Source: Pseudomonadota bacterium
GTDB lineage: Bacteria; Pseudomonadota; Alphaproteobacteria; Rhizobiales; Rhizobiaceae
DNA: 36,036 bases
Assembly: GCA_023399465.1 (NCBI GenBank)
Contig: JAEWPB010000013.1
Location: forward strand, 1-36,036
Direction of reading: 5' to 3'
The position numbers and the translations under genes were made by a program. Below, in pieces: positions 32,338 through 36,036 of this stretch. The notes under the pieces are model-generated. The model was not told the origin of the DNA, made no database searches, and saw only the letters and a program-made list of their open reading frames with translations. Positions within the stretch are counted from its first letter, which is position 1, and each line of letters starts with the position of its first letter.

Positions 32338-34224
32338 ATGTTCGAATTCCTGAGAAGAGCCTCCCAGACCTGGATCGCCAAGGGGCTGATGCTATTGCTG
32401 GTCCTTTCCTTCGGCATCTGGGGCGTTGCCCATTCCCAGCTGTCGGGGGGATCCGATACCGTCATCACCGTCGGCGACCAGACCATACCCTCCGGCGAGT
32501 TCCGCCTTGCCTATCAGCGGCAGGTTGCGGATCTCAGCCGCCAGTTCGGCGTGCAGCTGACGCCCGAGCAGGCTCGCGCCTTCGGCGTCGAGCAGCAGGT
32601 CTACGCAACGCTTGTTGCCGGGGCCGCACTCGACCAGCTTTCCGCAGACATGGACCTCGGCCTGTCGAAGGACCGGCTCGCCACCCTGATCGCCGAAGAT
32701 CCGGCCTTCCACAATCTCAGCGGTCAGTTCGATCGCCAGCTCTTCTCGTCGCGCCTGCGCAATGCCGGCCTTCGTGAAGACGACTACATCGAAGAGCGCA
32801 GCAAGGTCGCCGTCCGCAGCCAGATCGTCGATGCGGTATCCGACGGCTTCGTCCCGCCGCAGACGCTCGTCGACGCGCTGAAGCAATATCGCGAAGAAAG
32901 CCGCAGCATTGATTACTTGCTGCTCAGCAACGCCAATATCGATCCGGTCAAGGCACCGGCCGACGACGTGCTGGCAACCTGGTTCGAAGGCGCCAAGGCT
33001 CGTTACCGTGCGCCGGAATTCCGCAAGATCGCCTATGTGAAGCTCGAGCCCGTCGACATCGCAGACGAGACGACCGTCACCGACCAGGCCGTTGCCGAGG
33101 ATTTCGAGAAGCGCCGCGACCTCTACCGCACGCCGGAAACCCGTACCATCGAACAGCTCGCCTTTGCCGACAAGGAAATGGCGGAAGCTGCCGCGAACCA
33201 GCTGGCGACCGGCATCACCTTCGACCAGCTGGTTGCCGACCAGGGCAAGACGCAGGGTGACGTCCTTCTCGGCGAATTCACCAAGGACAAGGTGCACGAT
33301 GCGGCCATCGCCGATGCCGCTTTCGCGATCGCCTCTGATGGCGGCACCTCGGGCGTTGTCCAGGGTTCGTTCGGCCCGGTGATCCTGCGGGTCACCAACA
33401 TCAAGCCGGAGACCACCAAGACACTCGAGGAAGTCAAGGGCGAACTGCGCAAGGAACTTGCACTGCAAGCGGCTGGCGAAGAAGTGATGAACGTCCATGA
33501 TCGCTTCGAGGAACTGCGCGCCAGCGGCGTTCCGCTCGATGAGGCCGCCAGGGAACTGAAGCTCAAGGCAGTCGTCGTGGATGCCGTTGATGCCAGCGGC
33601 CTCAATCCGAACGGCGAGGAAGTCAAGGATATTCCGTCTCCCGAACTGCTGCGCGAAGCCTTCAAGTCGGAGATCGGCGCGGAAACCCTGCCGCTTCACC
33701 TCGGCAACACCGGCTATGTCTGGTTCGAGGTCATGGACATCACCCCCGAGCGCGACCGCAGCCTCGATGAAGTGCTTGAAAAGGCAACGGCCGACTGGAC
33801 TGCCGAACAGCAGAAGGCCGCCCTCTCCGCCAAGGCCGAGAGCCTGAAGGCCGAGCTCGACAATGGCGCGTCGCTTGCCGACATCGCCGCTTCCATGGGG
33901 CTTGCCGTCGAGACCAAGGCCGGCATCAAGCGCAATTCCGACGATCCGGTACTCGGGCGCGCCGCAGTTGCCGGTGCCTTCTCGGGCCCGGTCGGAACCG
34001 TTGCGAATGCCGTCAATGCCGACGGCGAAGGCCAGGTTCTGCTCAAGGTGACCGAAGTCAACGAACAGGCAACCACCAGCATTCCCGAGGAAGAGGAACA
34101 GCAGTTGAACGCGGTGGCAAACGCTGCCGGTGACGACATCCTCGACCAGATGGTCAATCGACTGCAGGGCGACTATGGTGTCACAATCAATCGCACCCTC
34201 GCCGAACAGGCGATGGTTCGCTAA
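32338..34224 (+). CDS. ppiD: Periplasmic peptidyl-prolyl cis-trans isomerase (PpiD-like)
   Basis: A 628-residue protein starting MFEFLRRASQTWIAKGLMLL at ATG 32338. A single N-terminal membrane segment (LMLLLVLSFGIWGVAHS) anchors it with the bulk in the periplasm. A SurA-like N-domain follows (TVGDQTIPSGEFRLAYQRQV), then a parvulin domain around residues 255-380 including FDQLVADQGKTQGD and VVQGSFGPVILRVTNI. It assists folding of outer-membrane and secreted proteins. The frame is open upstream to 32182, but the membrane anchor fixes the start. trpD begins 26 bases later, so they may be co-transcribed. Confidence 0.92.
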   Translation: MFEFLRRASQTWIAKGLMLLLVLSFGIWGVAHSQLSGGSDTVITVGDQTIPSGEFRLAYQRQVADLSRQFGVQLTPEQARAFGVEQQVYATLVAGAALDQLSADMDLGLSKDRLATLIAEDPAFHNLSGQFDRQLFSSRLRNAGLREDDYIEERSKVAVRSQIVDAVSDGFVPPQTLVDALKQYREESRSIDYLLLSNANIDPVKAPADDVLATWFEGAKARYRAPEFRKIAYVKLEPVDIADETTVTDQAVAEDFEKRRDLYRTPETRTIEQLAFADKEMAEAAANQLATGITFDQLVADQGKTQGDVLLGEFTKDKVHDAAIADAAFAIASDGGTSGVVQGSFGPVILRVTNIKPETTKTLEEVKGELRKELALQAAGEEVMNVHDRFEELRASGVPLDEAARELKLKAVVVDAVDASGLNPNGEEVKDIPSPELLREAFKSEIGAETLPLHLGNTGYVWFEVMDITPERDRSLDEVLEKATADWTAEQQKAALSAKAESLKAELDNGASLADIAASMGLAVETKAGIKRNSDDPVLGRAAVAGAFSGPVGTVANAVNADGEGQVLLKVTEVNEQATTSIPEEEEQQLNAVANAAGDDILDQMVNRLQGDYGVTINRTLAEQAMVR

Positions 34225-34250
34225 CCCAAGGAAATCGGGAACTACATAGC

Positions 34251-35267
34251 ATGGCCGAACTGAAACCGCTGATAGCCAAGGTTGCTGGTCGCGAAGCACT
34301 GACGCGTGATGAGTCGCGTCAGGCATTCGACATCATCATGTCGGGCGAAGCGACGCCGTCGCAGATCGGCGGTTTTCTGATGGCGCTGCGCGTGCGCGGT
34401 GAAGCCGTCGACGAGATCGTCGGTGCGGTCGAGAGCATGCGCGCCAGGATGTTGCAGGTCGAGGCTCCGGCCGATGCCGTCGACATCGTCGGCACGGGTG
34501 GAGACGGTACCGGGACCTACAACATTTCCACCCTCGCCGCGCTGATCGTCGCCGGAACCGGCACGCCGGTCGCCAAGCACGGCAACCGTGCGCTCAGTTC
34601 GAAGTCGGGTGCAGCCGACGCGCTTTCAGCGCTCGGGGTCAATCTCGAAATCGGCCCCGACATGATTGCCCGCTGCATTCGCGAAGCGGGCATCGGCTTC
34701 ATGTTCGCGCAGATGCACCATCCGGCCATGCGCCATGTCGGCCCGACCCGCGTCGAACTCGGGACCCGGACGGTGTTCAACCTGCTTGGGCCGCTCGCCA
34801 ATCCCGCCGGCGCCCGCCGCCAGTTGCTCGGCGTCTACGCGCCCCAGTGGCTGGTGCCGCTCGCAGAAGTCCTGCGCGACCTCGGCTCGGAGAGCGTATG
34901 GGTGGTGCACGGCAATGGTCTCGACGAAATCACCACGACCGGCGTGACCCAGGTCGCGGCGCTCGAGGACGGCAAGATCCGCACCTTTGAACTCACGCCA
35001 TCCGATTTCGGCCTCGAGCCGGCAACTCTTGCCGATCTCAAGGGCGGTGACGGCATCGCCAATGCCGCCGCACTCAAAGCCGTCATGGCCGGCGCCAGGA
35101 ATGCCTACCGCGACATTTCGCTCGCCAATGCCGCCGCAGCTCTCGTTGTCGCCGGCAAGGCAGAGACGATCGCCGCCGGCATGACGCAGGCGCGTGAGGC
35201 TCTGGAAAGTGGCACAGCCGATTCCGCCCTGCAGCGCCTGATCGCTGTTTCCAACGACGGCAAGTGA
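34251..35267 (+). CDS. trpD: Anthranilate phosphoribosyltransferase
   Basis: A 338-residue protein beginning MAELKPLIAKVAGREALTRD. It carries the diphosphate-binding motif VDIVGTGGDGTGTYNIST (about residues 78-95) and the KHGNRALSSKSGAADAL loop. Further marks are FMFAQMHHPAMRHVGPTR and FNLLGPLANPAG. It transfers phosphoribosyl from PRPP to anthranilate in tryptophan synthesis. trpC follows after 12 bases; the ppiD-trpD-trpC order is a familiar Rhizobiaceae arrangement. Confidence 0.97.
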   Translation: MAELKPLIAKVAGREALTRDESRQAFDIIMSGEATPSQIGGFLMALRVRGEAVDEIVGAVESMRARMLQVEAPADAVDIVGTGGDGTGTYNISTLAALIVAGTGTPVAKHGNRALSSKSGAADALSALGVNLEIGPDMIARCIREAGIGFMFAQMHHPAMRHVGPTRVELGTRTVFNLLGPLANPAGARRQLLGVYAPQWLVPLAEVLRDLGSESVWVVHGNGLDEITTTGVTQVAALEDGKIRTFELTPSDFGLEPATLADLKGGDGIANAAALKAVMAGARNAYRDISLANAAAALVVAGKAETIAAGMTQAREALESGTADSALQRLIAVSNDGK

Positions 35268-35279
35268 GGGCCGCAGCGC

Positions 35280-36036
35280 ATGACCGATATCCTGAAGAAG
35301 ATCGAAGCCTACAAGCGCGAGGAAATCGCGGCAGCCAAAGACCGTGTCCCGCTCGCCGATCTCAAGGCTATGGCCGAAGGGCAGTCGGCGGCGCGCGGCT
35401 TTTACCGCGCGCTGAAGGCAAAGCAGCAGAGCGGTCTCTTCGGCCTTATCGCCGAGATAAAGAAGGCCAGTCCGTCCAAGGGGCTGATCCGCCCGGATTT
35501 CGATCCGCCCGTTCTGGCGAAGGCCTATGAGGACGGCGGCGCCGCCTGCCTGTCCGTACTGACCGATACGCCGAGCTTTCAGGGCGCCCCCGAGTTCCTG
35601 ACTGCAGCGCGCCAGGCCTGCGGCCTTCCGGCGCTGCGCAAGGATTTCATGTTCGATACCTACCAGGTGCGCGAAGCACGCGCCTGGGGTGCCGACTGCA
35701 TCCTGCTGATCATGGCGTCGCTCAACGACGACGACGCCCGTCGCCTGCAGGACGAGGCCTTCGAGCTCGGCATGGACGTCCTCGTCGAAGTCCATGATGC
35801 GGAGGAAATGGAGCGGGCGCTGAAGCTGTCGTCGCCACTCGTTGGCATCAACAACCGCAACCTGCGCACCTTCGAGGTGTCTCTCACCGTTTCCGAAGAC
35901 CTCGCCGCCATGGTGCCCGCCGACCGGCTGCTCGTCGGCGAGAGCGGCATTTTCACCCACGCCGATTGCGAGAGGCTGAAGACGTCGGGGATCACCACCT
36001 TCCTCGTCGGCGAAAGCCTGATGCGTTGCGACGACG
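35280..36036 (+). CDS. trpC: Indole-3-glycerol phosphate synthase, 5' part (runs off the right edge)
   Basis: The frame starts at ATG 35280 (MTDILKKIEAYKREEIAAAK) and is still open at the window end, after about 252 codons of an expected 270. The TIM-barrel motifs are present: GLIAEIKKASPSKG with the catalytic lysine region, CLSVLTDTPSFQG, PALRKDFMFDTYQ, VGINNRNLRTFEV and LLVGESGIFT. It closes the indole ring in tryptophan synthesis. It is directly downstream of trpD. The only missing part is the end of the gene. Confidence 0.96.
   Translation, partial: MTDILKKIEAYKREEIAAAKDRVPLADLKAMAEGQSAARGFYRALKAKQQSGLFGLIAEIKKASPSKGLIRPDFDPPVLAKAYEDGGAACLSVLTDTPSFQGAPEFLTAARQACGLPALRKDFMFDTYQVREARAWGADCILLIMASLNDDDARRLQDEAFELGMDVLVEVHDAEEMERALKLSSPLVGINNRNLRTFEVSLTVSEDLAAMVPADRLLVGESGIFTHADCERLKTSGITTFLVGESLMRCDD

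Noticed and set aside
32392..34326. Minus-strand open frame of 644 codons over ppiD
   Set aside because: Shadow of ppiD; no start with a ribosome-binding site and no family pattern.
1..36036. CRISPR array, tRNA or rRNA genes
   Set aside because: No regularly spaced short repeats, no cloverleaf-forming tRNA with CCA-proximal TTCGA arm and no rRNA-like stretch was noticed on either strand.

Overview
The window looks like a chromosomal segment of a Rhizobiaceae member (Rhizobium/Agrobacterium type). The evidence is the high GC content, the ppiD-trpD-trpC order at the right end, and a class Ib ribonucleotide reductase operon (nrdHIEF) preceded by a cobalamin riboswitch. Genus and species cannot be settled from the sequence alone.

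Positions 1-18,798 are one long minus-strand morphogenesis cluster of a contractile-tailed prophage. Read from high to low coordinates it gives a small ORF, large terminase, portal, gpW-like protein, S49 capsid protease, a probable scaffold, decoration protein, major capsid protein, head-tail/neck proteins, DUF2635, tail sheath, tail tube, a tail assembly chaperone with a -1 frameshift, tape measure, a DNA circularisation protein split in two, baseplate hub, spike, gp46, baseplate J, gp48 and the start of a tail fibre that runs off the left edge. The head half is lambda-like (A-B-C-Nu3-D-E order) and the tail half is Mu/P2-like. Genes are packed with ATGA or TGATG overlaps. No integrase, transposase, repressor, replication or lysis gene is visible; the lysis genes could lie left of the window.

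Positions 18,800-26,050 are a scrambled accessory zone. It holds a fragment of an accessory-type dnaN, several short unrecognised ORFs, and a two-gene OLD-nuclease/UvrD-helicase pair on the plus strand that resembles a compact Gabija system. After that come IS66 transposase pieces, a LysR C-terminal remnant, an Imm45-like orphan immunity gene, a second OLD-type ATPase-TOPRIM gene that has lost its Walker A end, a headless plus-strand ORF that abuts it, and a recombinase-type HTH remnant. This is the most likely place for new biology (anti-phage defence) but also the most eroded part of the window.

Positions 26,100-30,520 hold a complete B12-regulated unit: promoter, cobalamin riboswitch, nrdH, nrdI, nrdE, nrdF and a hairpin terminator. 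The expected logic is that cobalamin shuts down this B12-independent reductase, presumably because the cell also has a B12-dependent class II enzyme elsewhere. Positions 30,742-32,097 hold small genes: a DnaT-like phage-type protein, an unknown protein, and a DUF883-like membrane-anchored protein on the minus strand. Positions 32,338-36,036 hold ppiD, trpD and the start of trpC, which look like ordinary chromosomal backbone.
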